From: Adiantum capillus-veneris
Taxonomy: Eukaryota; Streptophyta; Polypodiopsida; Polypodiales; Pteridaceae
DNA length: 64,000 bases
NCBI GenBank assembly: GCA_014529385.2
Contig: CM043959.1
Coordinates: forward strand, 48,487,928-48,551,927
Direction: 5' to 3'
Within the stretch, counting starts at the first letter, position 1. Each line of letters begins with the position of its first letter. Positions 22,961-35,219 of this stretch are shown one piece after another. The notes beneath the pieces are model-generated. The model was not told the origin of the DNA. It saw nothing but the letters and a program-made list of their open reading frames with translations, and did not search any database. A program made the translations under genes and the position numbers.

Positions 22961-23720
22961 GGAAATTCTACAAAGTGTGAGATACAATGCCTACTTAAAA
23001 GGTCTACATACTTCACATGGCCCAGGATTAAGGAACCTAGCAGAGAGATTTCTCAACAAGCGTTCAACTGTTGTACATCTAGTGTACGAGAGAAAAGCGT
23101 ACAAGAAAGGCATCCAATATTTTTTGATGGGGATGCGATGCTCGATGATGATAGCCAAATACCAGAATTTGTAATTGTCACACCACCCACGGTTGGAAAT
23201 GCATCACCTTTGTCTTCAACTCTACGGGGTGGGAGTGTTTGGCAAGAGTCTAGTGTTCCAAAAACTACGTGGGCAATACGAAGGACTAGTCTAGACCAAA
23301 AAGTGACATGCTTTGGCCTTGTTGGAAATGAAGGACAAAGGTGTGGTAGGTACATCAATGAAGGTGCATTCAAGTCACATATTGGGGTCCCATCTCCTTG
23401 ATTCTGGGGTCGTCGAAAATACCCTCCAAGTAAAAATAACCCTGGAGGGCACACAGAAGGTTTTGTATGGTCTTGTAACTCAACCATAATGCACACATGG
23501 AGAATCCATGACATGATTGTTTCTCCACCAGGTCCATCACTCAGGATATGGGTTGTGGGTGAGGGCACAGGCTTGCTAGATCATGAATCAAGGAAGCTAC
23601 AAGATAATGGATTTTTTTAATATATAAATCAAGTGCTCCAGGTGGCAAAAATATACCTTCTAGTGCACTCAAGGCTCCAAGCACATTCCGTCCAAGATAT
23701 AGAGATGGTAAGGTTGTGAA

Positions 23721-24092
23721 GTGGAGAAGCACATTGACAAAAGATTTCCAAAACAAATAGAATTGGGTAGAGACATGGTTGCACAGTTGGTTAAAGAAAT
23801 GGTTGTGGTGTGTAATGAGATGCATGTTTTTAATGTTAGTACTAAAGGGTTTAAAGTGAAAGGCGTGACATATTGTGTGACTATTTCAGATTTTCCAAGA
23901 TGCACATGTGAGGACTTTCAAAAAAGAGAGGCAAAACGGCTTGCTTATACTCCATGCAAACATATGTATTTCATCTTCTTGCAAGTTTTGGGTCTAGACA
24001 TCCATGCACATGAATTCATACACCAAGCAACTCTGACAAAAGTGGAGTTATTTCAGGCTCTCGGTGGTGTGAGACACGTTGTAGTTGCATAA
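23721..24092 (+). pseudogene. SWIM zinc-finger C-terminus of the MULE transposase
   Basis: The frame of 123 codons contains CTCEDFQKREAKRL and PCKHMYFIF, matching the SWIM pattern C-x-C-x(n)-C-x-H. The preceding V-K-G-V-T-Y-C-V-T-I-S-D-F-P-R segment is the usual strand before a SWIM finger. SWIM fingers sit at the C-terminus of plant MULE/FAR1-type transposases and likely bind DNA. Confidence 0.75.
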
Positions 24093-25130
24093 TTGCACAT
24101 GCCACCAATGACAAGTTTCCAACAATCCTTTTTGCAATAGAGCTTTTTGTTCACCTTCTTATATTTCTCCTAGTCTCAGCCCCCTTATTTACAATTGAAT
24201 TTTTCCTAGTCTGAGCCTCCTTATATTTCTCCTAGTCTTAATCCCCTTATTTACAATCGAATAGATTTTTGTCCCCACCATTGTAGTGTGTTTTATGTTG
24301 CTTCTAGTCATCATGTGACCTTGGAAAATTTACAAAGTAGTTGTAGTATCCCAATGCACTAGTGAGACTCTCAAAAATAGCTATTGCATCTATTGGTACT
24401 ATCCTTTTTTCCAATTTACAAAGTAGTTGTAGTATCCCAATGCACTAGTGAGACTCTCAAAAATAGCTATTGCATCTATTGGTACTATCCTTTTTTCCAA
24501 TTTGTTCATGAGAATTTTGTTTGGTGTTTAATGTGTAGTCCCTTTAAGAAACCAATGGATCCTTCTATGTATTATGAGGTGTTGTAAAGTGAACATGGAA
24601 TTTTATAGAGGAGTGTACTACTATGAGAATGAATCGTGTTTTCTTTACTTTATTTTTTTCTTAACTCGCTCGCATTTTTCTTCGTTCAAAAATAGTCGCT
24701 CGAAAATAGGGTTTTCTCAATAAAAACTAGAGTGTGAGGTCCAAAGAAGACTCCATTTATCCCCATGCACCGGCATAGGGGTCTCTAGGGAGCTCCAAAA
24801 TGTACCCTCAAACCAGTGTCAGCCATTAGAATCATGCACGTTAAAGGCATTAAGCTCATGCGGGTGATGGAGCCATTAAGGCCATGTGGGCAATTGAGTC
24901 CTCAACCTTGCAATAGAGAATAAGAAAATGGGAACAAGGACCTATCTCCGTCCCCATCTACAAAATGCACCCTCAAACTAGTGCATCCAAATCAACATTA
25001 CCACTATCAACACAATCGAGATAATTCATTTTATGAAGACATTAATTAAACATTTTCAAACTTAGAAAAGGAAATTTATAGGCTGCACAATAGCAAGCCT
25101 TCAAAATTCTTGGAAAAAAGCTCGCATGGT
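24093..25130. other. no gene seen; two short tandem duplications
   Basis: AT-rich DNA follows the MULE remnant. A 62-bp imperfect repeat (TTATATTTCTCCTAGTCT at 24159 and 24221) and an 86-bp near-perfect tandem duplication (24327-24498) are present. The rest shows no recognisable feature. Confidence 0.6.
24327..24498. repeat. 86-bp tandem duplication
   Basis: The block starting AATTTACAAAGTAGTTGTAG is repeated with an offset of exactly 86 bases; the CACTAGTGAGACTCTC string is at 24357 and 24443. The two copies look identical by eye. Confidence 0.93.
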
Positions 25131-25131
25131 C

Positions 25132-25134
<3 letters not shown>

Positions 25135-25173
<39 letters not shown>
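25135..25173. repeat. (CT)n microsatellite at the left edge of the giant element
   Basis: CT repeats end in CCCC directly before the 5' LTR. The C-run and (AC)n at 53633-53670 on the other side look like the second half of one interrupted microsatellite. Confidence 0.9.
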
Positions 25174-25175
<2 letters not shown>

Positions 25176-25397
25176 CTGTTAGTAGCAAGCTAACACGGAT
25201 ACAATTTTACGGAGCTCTTATTATAAAAAAACTTATTATTTTTTAAAAATTGAGAATATTGTAACTCCTATTTTTCGGATAAACCTTGTAATTGATGAGC
25301 CGGGGCTACAAGCTTCCAGATTGCATCAACCTGTCATTACCTATCTTTAGTTAGAGCTCCCACATTATTAGTTTTGACCACCAAAAACCTTGGCTAA

Positions 25398-26733
25398 CAC
25401 TAGAATGGTAACACGACACTTTTATGTCCTTGGACACTTTTGTGTCCTGTTAAGTGACCATTTTGCTTGAATTATTTGAAGAGTATGAAAATGATTTTCT
25501 AGGTGTTATATATCCACAAAGTTTCCTTATGAGCTGAAAAAAACTTAGCATTTTTTTTGGAGTATCGATCCCACCATTAACCTTACTCTTGCACAACATT
25601 TTTGAACCTAAACTGTGTGAAAAAACGGGTCCTGTTTTTGGCTTTTTTTCAATTTTTGGCAACTATACCACTCTAAACTTCATGTTTGTGACGTTTAGAT
25701 GGCTAGAGGTTAGGCCTTCATAGTTATCAACATGTTTTGATGCTTGTAGGGAGAGCTAAGTGTTAAAATTGAAAGTTATGACCAATTTACAAGAATTGCA
25801 TAATCCTATTTTTTGGCCAAAATTAGCACTTTTATGATTTTTTTGGTGGCTTTCTTGATATCCAAATTCAATTTTGATTGTGTAAGTGTAATGTATAACA
25901 TAAAGCTAATCTTCCTTGAGTTTTGGGGGACCTAATATGCTATATAGCATAGTATATGATGATGGTTGAGTTTTTTGATTGCTGAAGAATACGATACATT
26001 TTAGAGTAGCAAGTATAACTTTCTCAATATTGCTAGTTTCTTAGGCCAATTGTGTGTATTTTGAAGGTATTAACCATATCTAATCATAGACTACAAACTT
26101 GGCTAGATATTGAGTAGTTTCTATGAATTTCTAGAGGCCATAATGCTAAACCCAGTTTTTTCATGTTTGCTGTATTTAGCACTTTATCATTGCCCCCAAG
26201 GTTCCAATTGTAAGAGATCCATTATCCTTTTGACATGCTCCATGGCTCCTTTTGAATCCAAAGGCCCAAAGGGAACTAAGAAAACATGTATATAGTATCT
26301 GTATTGAGCGTGACTATAGAAACTTTGATGATAGGTCCGCAGAATGGCAAAAATGCAACTTTTTTGTACCTATTTTTTTGCCCAAAAAAAAAATAGTGAG
26401 GTAAGCAGCCACATGTTTTGGTCACCAACCCATTGAAGTTAACGGGGCATTTTATCTCATGTAATACAAAAATACCCACTCTTATTTATATGCAATCAAC
26501 CGTAAGAAATTGTTGTTTTGGGCAAAATGCACTGGTTCATCAACTTTGGAGGCTTGTAGTGACCAAGGGATGAGAAAAATTACAAGTTTCTTATTTTTTC
26601 CATATGTAGTAGTTATTGAACTATAAGCTCATGAAAGGATTTTTCAAAATGAGTGGATCTACTATGGTTTTGGAATTTTTTCCCAAAACCATGAAAGGAC
26701 ACTTTTATGTCCTGTTAGGTTACCATTCTAGTG
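25398..26733. mobile_element. non-autonomous CACTA (En/Spm-type) element
   Basis: The 1336-bp insert begins CACTAGAATGGTAAC and ends with its perfect reverse complement GTTACCATTCTAGTG, giving 15-bp terminal inverted repeats with CACTA ends. Flanks are TAA (25395-25397) and CAA (26734-26736), a 3-bp target duplication with one change. The empty site is visible in the 3' LTR as GGCTAAGGTATAAAAG (52955-52970). Subterminal repeats of GGACACTTTT(G/A)TGTCC lie near both ends. No transposase is encoded, so it would need one in trans. Confidence 0.92.
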
Positions 26734-26738
26734 CAAGG

Positions 26739-26746
26739 TATAAAAG
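26739..26746 (+). promoter_or_regulatory. TATA box of the 5' LTR
   Basis: TATAAAAG lies three bases after the CACTA target duplication. The same box is at 52963-52970 in the 3' LTR. It is expected to set the start of element transcripts for RNA polymerase II. Confidence 0.7.
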
Positions 26747-27440
26747 CCAATTTTTGTAAGTTATTATTAAGTTTTGGATAATGAAATACACAGCATGAAC
26801 TAACGATGCTCATTTCTCTCCTTCTCGCGCTTCCTACTCCCTCTCCGATTGTCACATTGCAATTGTATTTGTTGCATTGCAACCACAAGTAAGAGCTCTA
26901 CGCATTGACGTAAACCCTTCACGGTATTTCATAGCTTTTGGCATCATCGACCTGCGGCCTAATTTCATCATAAGTAGTAATTTACACTTTAAAATCAAAA
27001 TCTAAGCATACGCGGGGTATTGGGGCATCAATCCTAAGCATTTAGGTGCATTCTGGGCCGAAAACAACTAGGTCAAAAATCCACTGTTGTTAATAATCGC
27101 GATTTTGGCACTTGACCTAAAGTGGGATTTAAAACCATAATCATGTGTGCTTAGGTCTTATAAACATTTCCTAGAAGTTTCGTTACGTTTGGATGTCATT
27201 TGATGCTGTAACGGATGTGATTTTTTTGCCGATGAGCGATTGGCTTTTGGTGATTTCAGTCACTTGAGTGTAGCTTGAGTTAGATACGAGTTGTTTGTTG
27301 TTTTTTAAGAGATTGAAAACCTCTTGTAGCCTCTATGCACTAGTCGAGTCAGCTTCATCCCATGGATTGACAATTTAATTGTGGTTCTCACTAAAACTGC
27401 AATAAGATAAGATAGTGAGGTTAGACACACGTCCCACATT

Positions 27441-27459
27441 TGGTGCCGATGTCGGGGAT
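27441..27459 (+). promoter_or_regulatory. primer-binding site of the giant element
   Basis: TGGTGCCGATGTCGGGGAT begins two bases after the LTR end. It closely resembles the TGGCGCCGTTGCCGGGGA-type site of plant Athila/Tat gypsy elements, from which minus-strand cDNA is primed by a cellular tRNA. The tRNA identity was not checked. Confidence 0.8.
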
Positions 27460-29469
27460 TGAAGAGACCTAAACTAGAAAAAAACATGAGTGTCTTGTGA
27501 AGTTATCCTTTAACTTCCTCTATGATCTCCTAGAGTAAAAACTTTCTTTTAGAAACCGCATAGCTTAAGATTGTCATCTTTTGCTGTGTAGAGGTAGCTT
27601 GGAAGTGATCGTACTTGTCGAGTGCCTTTAGAATTGTAGGATTGTAGAGCTAGATTAGGATTTTAAGAATGATTGATAGACGAGACAAGTCTTAAGATCA
27701 ATGCTTAGGATACCATTTAAAACAAGAAAAAGAATGTTTGTGAACACTTTCCACAACCCCATTGCATGAGAACCTAGGAGTAGTGGATTTTAGAACATTG
27801 CTCTCTCCGAAAGAATCATTGTGAGTTGTATTTGAAGTTGTAGAATTTCATGTCTACGGCTAGAAATAGTACGAAAAGACTCCAAACCATTCAATCCAAC
27901 TAGAGAGTAAGCTTAAAAGTTGTATGAACAAGTGGGTAAGCTCAAGGACACTTTGAGGTAAAAATTTCAAGAGTTTGCAAAAACTCAGATTATTTACTTT
28001 TTCTTGGCATTTTAGGTCAAATTAAGTTTTGACTTGATTCTTAGGCTTAAAATAACTCATGAAAAAACACTCCATGAAAAAAGTGCAGAAAATGGTTCAT
28101 TTCAAGCTTGAAGTAAATAATCGTGATTATTTACTTTCAGCTCAAATTTGACCAAGCTTGATACTAGTGACTCATTGCATGTGTACAAACAACTTTTGTA
28201 AAGGCACATTGGATTTGGATCACCAAACTGGCAAAAAACTGGGTAAAAACTAAAGTTTGTACTGACTTTCAAGAACTTGAGTGTAAATTGGGAAAAAAAT
28301 AGTCCAAACTCAATGAAATTTGATTCAAAGGATTATATTGATGTGATAGACATGTGTACATGCTCAGTTCACCAAAAAGATGCAAAAATTTGCCATAAGT
28401 AAATAATCACGATTATATACATCTGCCCCATTTTTCAATTTTTTGGACCAAGCTAGCATACCACTAGTTTTACATGTTGTAATAAGCTCACAAACCAAAT
28501 TTGGTAAGATTTGGATCATTGATTTGAAAATTGTGACCAAATTTGAAAAGTCAGTTTGCGGACAAAAAACTGATGACCATTTGACCAAATATTGTCCAAA
28601 CTTGATGAAACTTAGCTAGAGACCTTAAGTTGAGGTGCTTAACAGATCTGTGTCAAGATTGGGATAAAAACTTGCAAAAAATTAGCTAGAGTAAATAATC
28701 GCGATTATTTACATCTTCTTCAAAAAATGACAATCTTGCATATTTGAGTATACCACAAGGTCAAGCATATCAAGTAGACCCCACAAATCAATTTTGGTGA
28801 AATTTGGATCACAAAAGTGAGACTTAAGCCAGATTCTTGAAATCATAGTCTGCAGAGATGCAATAGTTGATAAACTTGAACAGATTTTGTCCAAACTTGT
28901 TGAAACTTGTCCAAAGACCTTAACAGGTTGTATACTTGGCAAACCAAGCCAAAAATTATAAAAAACGGACAAAAGTAAATAATCGTAATTATTTACTACT
29001 GCTACAGAGATACCATTTTTTACTTTTGAACTTGTACAGTGTTAGACCAGCATAATACAAAGCCACCGGGAAATTTTGGGTTCGATCAGATCCAAATTGG
29101 TATATGTTCACTCAGTTTCCAAGTTGCAGATTAATCCTTTGATTTTTGCCAAATTCGAGTTTAAAAATCTCAACTGCTGACTAAAATAGCTCGAATTGAA
29201 GTGATGTACAGAGACTAAATACAATAGTTAGCAAAAATTGCACATTCTTTGTGAAAGAATAGCTAACTTGATCAAAAATTGATACAGGAATCAGGTTGCA
29301 GACGAGGAATCGGCAGCTTGACAAAAGTTGCAATCCAGTCAAGTGGAAGAAGTTGACAACAAGTCAATCCAAAGGTAAGTACTCTATCCAGGGCTTCACA
29401 AGTCTTTGTGAACCTTAGATCTGGTCGTGTACTAGGAAATCAGGGCATATTTGGAGAAACCTCCAGTAG
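27460..29469 (+). other. long untranslated leader of the giant element
   Basis: About 2 kb without a credible gene. The four-copy palindromic repeat array occupies 28111-29000. A strong splice-donor-like AAAGGTAAGTACT is at about 29370-29382, 100 bases before the first coding block, so the leader could be spliced. No acceptor is assigned. Confidence 0.6.
28111..29000 (+). repeat. leader array: four units of about 290 bp with a conserved near-palindrome
   Basis: Near-palindromes with arms AAGTAAATAATC and GATTATTTACTT and a 2-base centre occur at 28111, 28397, 28689 and 28973, spaced 286, 292 and 284. Between them, sequence is diverged but shares elements such as CAAATTTGGTAAGATTTGGATCA-like strings (for example near 28495 and 28790). 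The palindrome is the best-conserved part. Confidence 0.88.
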
Positions 29470-30460
29470 AGTATCCACCGAAGAAAGTGTGAATCAAGGC
29501 AATTCTTTGCACACTATCCTTGAAGAAGTCTCAGATACTTTTTTTTATTCAACATCCGAAACATCTTCTTATTCGACTTAATCAAAAACCGGAACGACAA
29601 TACGTTATAAGCATATACTCTCTTTTTATAAGACTAATCGTCATGGAGCTCAGGTTTACCTGGATCCTAACAAAGAGTACGCTATTTGCATTAATGACCA
29701 TAGTATTGAGTTCGAAGAGGAAATCAAGGCAAACAAACAAGGAAAAATGTATATAGATAGAAACGGAACTCAGTACTTACAAGTCGAAAACCCTGACGTG
29801 ATAGACAAATGGGGGTTAGAAGTAAATACCCTAATTCCAGATATGGCCGCAAAGGAAGGACCACCAACTTTAGAATTCGATGGATATGATCAAGTTGATT
29901 TGAAGCCTTTGAAACAGTTTAGTACGGATAATCCTAGGATTGGAGTCTATTGTTGGGAGGATAGAAATGTAAAAGATATTCTGTGGAGTTCGTATGCCAA
30001 ATCAAGACAACTAACGCCCATGAAGATCATCTACATCTTCAAGATCAAGGAAAAGGGATCAGCAGATCTACCAACCTATCTATTTAGGGATTGTTATAGC
30101 AACAACTTTGTTATGATGACTCTTGAGGAGGGTGGAACAAACCAAATATCAAGGGTATTCCATAAGGGATTGGATATTGGGCCAAGGACCAGAAACTATT
30201 CCAAGAATGAACACCGTGAGAGATCTTCTAAGAGTAATGTTAAGAAATCAGAAACCACCTCATCACGCAAAAAACCAAGTGACACTAAGGCCAGTCCAAG
30301 GCTACATGAGTCACTATTTTCAACAGATTGGTTTGAAGGACTCGAAACAGGAACAGCTGCTAGGAGAGCGGGAGTTGAATCGAATAGACGCTCAAACCAG
30401 CTGATATTCAAAAATGGGTCAAAAAATAGAGTGAATCAGGGGATCCATACGACCACTTAG
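29470..30460 (+). pseudogene. N-terminal gag extension (unknown domain)
   Basis: One frame is open from about 29470 to 30460 except for a TAA near 29578. It reads through R-H-G-A-Q-V-Y-L-D-P-N-K-E-Y-A-I, NGTQYLQVENPDVIDKWGLE, YCWEDRNVKDILWSSYAK, and a basic Ser-rich tail (SSKSNVKKSETTSSRKK). The roughly 330-residue region precedes the canonical gag core and matches nothing I know. By position it is the matrix-like N-terminus of Gag or a separate first ORF. Confidence 0.6.
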
Positions 30461-31380
30461 CAAGCTTTAAGCAAGTGCTAAGAACAGAACGCATATTCAA
30501 TTTCCATACTCAATTCGAGGGGTTTGGAATGAAATTAGAAGGAAAAGCATTGACATGGTTCCAAAACATTCCACCGAGGTCAATCATGGACTTAAACACA
30601 TTAGCTCAAGGATTTGTAACTGCTTGTTCTAAAACGGGGATCAAACATAATACGCTAGCTTAAATCTACAGCTTTAAACAAAAACATGGTGAGTCTGTTA
30701 GGGATTGTGCAACTCGAATGAAACAATACATTGTCAGATGCCCAGGGCTAGAGATACCTGCAGAAGTACGACTTGTATCTTTGTTTCTAAAGAGACTGCT
30801 AAACAAAGAACTTCATGCTATACTCTATAGCAAGAAGCATACAACCCTAGAAGAGTGTGTATCAGATTCTATTGACTTAGGAGACAATTGTGATATTTTG
30901 AACAAAGAAGATGTCCCTAAGGATAACCAAAGTGAGAAAACAACATTCACTAAACCAGCACAAGTGGGAACGGATGCTGCAACACCGCTTTCATCCATTG
31001 AAGACATGCTCAAAAGGATCAACGACATGATGAACAACATGCAAAAAGCACCTATGCGAGGACCAGGACAAGGGATACCTCAACAAGGACAACCAATTAG
31101 GCCACAAAAATGGTGTGCAATCGAGGGTAAATGGACCAACCATGAGACCAACGAGTGCTACTTCCGACCAAAGTATGATGGGAATGTTCAATACATGCCC
31201 ATGAGGCCACAAGGACAACCCATGTACAGATATCAGCCTAATATGGCCCAAGCTCAAAGACCACCGATGGGTATGGAAAGACCTCAACCTGTGTTGGGTC
31301 AACAACCTCTGTATCCAGGACATAATTTAGTGCCTGTAAAGTACATGCATTGAGAGGAGTCATAGATGAACAAGCACTAG
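30461..31380 (+). pseudogene. gag core, copy 1
   Basis: The retrotransposon gag fold is read as D-P-Y-D-H-L-A-S-F, then GKALTWFQNIPPRSI, then FKQKHGESVRDCATRMKQYI, with one stop at 30661-30663. This is the capsid-type domain that assembles the virus-like particle. The C-terminal part (30990-31350) is rich in Pro, Gln and Met (RPQGQPMYRYQPNMAQAQRP). It is followed after a stop by the zinc-knuckle block. Confidence 0.85.
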
Positions 31381-31385
31381 TGCAT

Positions 31386-31816
31386 GTTACACCCTATGCG
31401 GAGCCTAGTCCATCTACAATAATGTTAGAGGGAGATTTTTATAATTCACATCCACCACCAATGGAGGAACCTGTGACTTATGCTCCACCAGAGCTCGCAC
31501 CAAGGTATTATATCATGGTGTCAGACCTCCCATGGTAAGACCCATGATTAAGCCAAGAACAGGAAACTGTCATAACTGTGGTGCAGATGATCATTGGAAA
31601 AATGAACGCCCAGATCCTGACAAAAACCTCAAGCCAGTTGAAGCTTATTGCATACAATGTTGCAAAAAGCGAGGATTCTTTCCAGAAGATTGTCCTAAAA
31701 ATCCTTTAAACAAGGGTAAAATAGTAGTAAACATAGTCCAAGTGATACCTAGTAGCTCATCTAAGAGTGAACCGATTGTTCCAATCAAGGTAATCACTAG
31801 AGAGAGCCTAGGCTAA
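31386..31816 (+). pseudogene. gag zinc-knuckle region, copy 1
   Basis: A conserved lead (NSHPPPMEEPVTYAPPELAP) precedes two CCHC-like knuckles: CHNCGADDHWKNE with the fourth ligand replaced by Arg, and CIQCCKK...FPEDC with the His lost by a frame disturbance. Both would be RNA-binding in an intact element. This block marks the start of the segment duplicated at 35426. Confidence 0.8.
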
Positions 31817-31838
31817 GAAAAGAAACAAAACTCCTCTG

Positions 31839-32544
31839 ATGATTCGGATAACACAAAAGCTACCTCTCAAAAGACCAAAAGAAGCAAAAGCAAAACTTTA
31901 TGAGATGAGAAAACAAAAACAACGGGCTGAAATCGAGGAGAAAGCAAAAAAGCTAGTCCAGGAAAAGGTGAAAGAAACTGGAAGCGAAATCAAAGAAACA
32001 ACCATGAAATCTGGAGGATCAATTTTGGTTGATGGAATTTTTGAGCCTATTAATGTAGCCTTGGAAGCTTACCCAATCAGGACTTAAGGCATGCCAAAAC
32101 ATGGAAAATAAATGGAAAAACTATCCCTCTCCCTACATGGAAGCAGCTAAGCTTGAAGCTTATAAAAATTTGGTAAGAATCGTGCAAGAAATGCTAGAAA
32201 GACAAAAACCCAAGCTTGAGAATATCGCAAAACCTGAAGAGCTTGTGGTAAGAGACACTCAAGAAAAATCCAAAGTGGTGGTAGAACCCCACCTTGAAAC
32301 AAAAGAACCAGAACTTTTAGTGCCGAACAGCGAAGATGCCTTAGACGGAATTCCATTCGTAGAGGAAGATTGGCCAGGGCACTTATGGGAAAAAGTTAAC
32401 AAGATCAATGATGGGAGCCTAACTCTAAAGTCGGCTCCTATAGAGGAAGTTTGGTTAGACAACCTACCTCCTGATATGGACGTGGATGTACAATCCTTGT
32501 ATGGGGATTGCGGATCTGAAGCTTTAAGAATGTCAAACCACTGA
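31839..32544 (+). pseudogene. gag-pol linker, copy 1
   Basis: Charged, probably helical segments (KAKLYEMRKQKQRAEIEEKA; SLYGDCGSEALR near the end) lie between the knuckles and the protease. No catalytic motif is present. The same order and wording recur in copy 2 (35860-36152 and 41284-41822), which supports its being a real part of the polyprotein. Confidence 0.65.
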
Positions 32545-32844
32545 CCTTGAAAATATTATCCTCTTCCTTGGGGGATAACAAAGATAAATCCGTAGTGTGT
32601 AAGACCACTCAAATAAAAAGAGCGGAACAGACCCTAGAAGTAGACAATATTCATTCAATCATGTCTACACCCATCTAATGCACTCTGACCTTGGGAGAAC
32701 TATTAAAAATCAGACTATATTTATGGAATGATCTACAGAAAACCCTAGAGAAGGTGGGGATAACGGGGTTAATCGCAAAAAAATTTGGAAAATTGAAACA
32801 CATAATGGACAATAAAGAGATTTGATATGTTCCAATGAACAAAG

Positions 32845-33260
32845 TTGGAAAAAACCTGTGAAAGGGAAGAAGGAAACACAACCCTTCTAGTGAAATATAA
32901 TGACATTGAAACCCTGGCAATACTGGATAGTGGGGCAGGCATAGCCATAGCCACGAAAGCAGTATGGGAATCCTGGGGAGAACCAGCCATTAGACGAACT
33001 CGAATGAAATTTCAATTGGCTAACGGACACATTGAAAGACCCTTAGGACTACTTGAAAAAGTGATAGTTAATTCCTGTGGGATTGAATATTAACACACTT
33101 TTGCCATAGTAGACATTGGGAAAAAACCTCAATTATGAAATCATATTGGGAAGACCTTTCATGCGACAGGTACAACTTATCCAAGATTGGGGAAACAATT
33201 ATCTGTACTTGAAGCAAGTGGGATCTATAACAAGGGTTAATTTAAAAGATCACACTTAGA
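32845..33260 (+). pseudogene. retropepsin-type protease, copy 1
   Basis: The frame contains LAILDSGAGIAIATKAVW, an aspartic protease active site (D-S-G-A), then FQLANGHIERPLGLLEKV (flap region). After a TAA it continues with H-T-F-A-I-V-D and the second conserved block in another frame. It would cut the Gag-Pol polyprotein. Confidence 0.85.
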
Positions 33261-33266
33261 GATGTC

Positions 33267-34091
33267 ATGAAAATGCCCATACAAGAGTTTGATTCAGTCT
33301 CTTCGACTGAAACTAAGCTTCCATCTTGGTTAAACAAAGACACTCCTATTTGGATGTGTGGAGCTTCAAAAAACAGGAGCTTAAAACGAGAAAAATGTAT
33401 CTTAGAAAGGGATTGCACAAATGAAGCCTATGTACTTGGACCCTTTCCAGAGCATTTTTTTGAGCTATTTGAGTGGACTCAAATTTTAGCAACAATGGAT
33501 GTATGTATGAATACGTCTGTGCCTATTCAATTTTGCAATGAGGATGGCTACGACATAATTCCCATCCAAATGATTTCAACCTTCAACATTGAAGATGGAA
33601 GTGAGGATCCCAAGGACTTGATAAAAGCTCAACAAGTCTTTTTAGACCTCTACTACGATGCAACAATTGAGTTGGATGAACACTCAACTACCTCAAAAGA
33701 TTCAGGGTCAGAAAAAGAACATGTGAGAGCTAAGCTACTCTTAAAAGGAGGGGAGGGAAAGTTTTTTGACTTTCCGAACCAGAAATCAAGAAGACAAAAA
33801 TGGTATAGACAAAAAAGAAACACCAGAAACGTGAAAACAGGACCTATGCCATCAGTCTCCAATAGGACACAATTCCTGATGCAGATAGATGCACATGATT
33901 GTGTCAAGGACAAAATCACTAGCAGATATCCTTCAAACAAACATCCAAAAATGTCAAAAACATCGAGAAAAACAAGGAAGGATACTCAAGCAAAGCCAAA
34001 TAAACAAAACAAGGAGCCAACCATGACACGAGTTGAGCGGAAAAAGAAATATCAAGAGTTGAAAAAAGCTCTAAAGGAAATATATATATGA
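33267..34091 (+). pseudogene. protease-RT spacer, copy 1 (unknown function)
   Basis: 274 codons are open, acidic in the first two thirds and strongly basic at the end (KTSRKTRKDTQAKPNKQNK). No known domain is recognised. It starts KMPIQEFDSVSS and has W-T-Q-I-L-A-T-M-D and FCNEDGYDIIPIQM. The homologue at 42436-43161 keeps the same layout, showing purifying history before decay. Confidence 0.6.
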
Positions 34092-34229
34092 CCGAAATGG
34101 AAACCACAGAAGAGGATGGTAAGGATGTAATGAATATCCATCCCATTAAAAAAAGTATTCTCTACAAGATCAAAAAATCATAGTCAAACAACCTGTTAGG
34201 TAATTATGAAAACAGGGCGAGTCCTACAA

Positions 34230-35219
34230 AGGGCCCGAGAAAGAGAAAAAAGTAGACTTGGCCGAACCAGGGGAAGAACCTAGGCCTCTGCCTACATTGC
34301 AAATTACCTAAAAGAAGATGAATAAGAGCTTTTATTAAGCTTACTAAAAGAATATCGAGATATCTTTGCTTGGTCTTACAAGGATCTCAAGGGTGTTGAT
34401 CCAAAAATCTGTCAACATACCATACCCATGAGAGATGATGTGAAACCAAGTAGACAAAGGCCATACACATGTAATGAAACATTTGCCAAGAAAATCAAAG
34501 AAGAGATTGAGAAACTAAAGGAAGCCGAATTCATTTAAGAAATTGAACACACAGATTGGGTGTCTCCAATTGTAGTAGTACCCAAGAAGAATGGAAAATT
34601 ACGAGTGTGTGTCAATCTCAAAAAAAGTGAATGCAACTATTATTAGAGACAACTCTCCTCTTCCAATCACTAAGCATGTGTTAGAACGAGTTGCAAGAAA
34701 AGAAGCTTACAGTTTCTTAGATGGATTTTTGGGATGCAATCAACTTTTGGTTGACCCAAAAGATCATCATAAAACTGCTTTTGCAACAGAATGGATATTT
34801 TTGCCTATCGGGTTATGCCATTTGGATTAACTAATGCTCTTGCCACCTTTCAAAGATTTTTGAGCCATGCTTTTAAAGAATATCTGAGGAAATTCTTGGA
34901 AGTGTATATGGATGATCTATGCGTACATTCATCAATCCGAGCTGATCATTTTGAACACCTCAAAAAGGTATTCAAAAAATGTAGACTTTATAGGATTTTC
35001 CTAAATCCTGAAAAGTGCACATTCATGGGTAGACAAGGAAAAATTCTTGGACATATAGTGTCTAAAAATGGCATCGCTACTGACTTGGATAAAATTCATG
35101 TTATTTTTTATTTGCCTAGACCAAAAACAGTAAAGGGGGTTTCAAGCCTTCATGGGGCATTATGGATAGTACAAGCGGTTCATTTATATGTATGCTATAA
35201 TTGCAAAACCCATGTATAG
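34230..35219 (+). pseudogene. gypsy reverse transcriptase, copy 1
   Basis: It opens with the region around L-A-E-P-G-E-E-P and DWVSPIVVVPKKNGKLRV. It continues with FGLTNALATFQRFLSHAFKE and the catalytic YMDDLCVHSS (a Y-M-D-D version of the motif), then KCTFMGRQGKILGHIVSKNG. Stops and frameshifts occur at about 34540, 34620, 34790 and 35130. Confidence 0.88.

Larger units (their letters stand above)
21150..24092 (+). mobile_element. decayed MULE-type DNA transposon
   Basis: A string of plus-strand coding blocks forms one transposase-like gene: a Cys/His-rich N-terminal part, a MULE-type DDE core and a SWIM zinc finger. It is broken by frameshifts near 21400, 22000, 22250, 22850 and 23400. 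Terminal inverted repeats and a 9-bp target duplication, expected for MULEs, were not found by eye. It begins about 10 bases after the chromovirus LTR. Confidence 0.7.
25177..27438 (+). repeat. 5' LTR of the giant element, split by a CACTA insertion
   Basis: It starts TGTTAG and ends CCCACA just before the primer-binding site. Removing 25398-26733 and one 3-bp duplication leaves about 923 bases that align with the 3' LTR at 52740-53633. A TATA box (TATAAAAG) is at 26739-26746. A GTAAGAG-type donor follows near 26891, and a half-copy of the palindromic motif (TAATAATCGCGATT) is near 27091. Confidence 0.92.
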
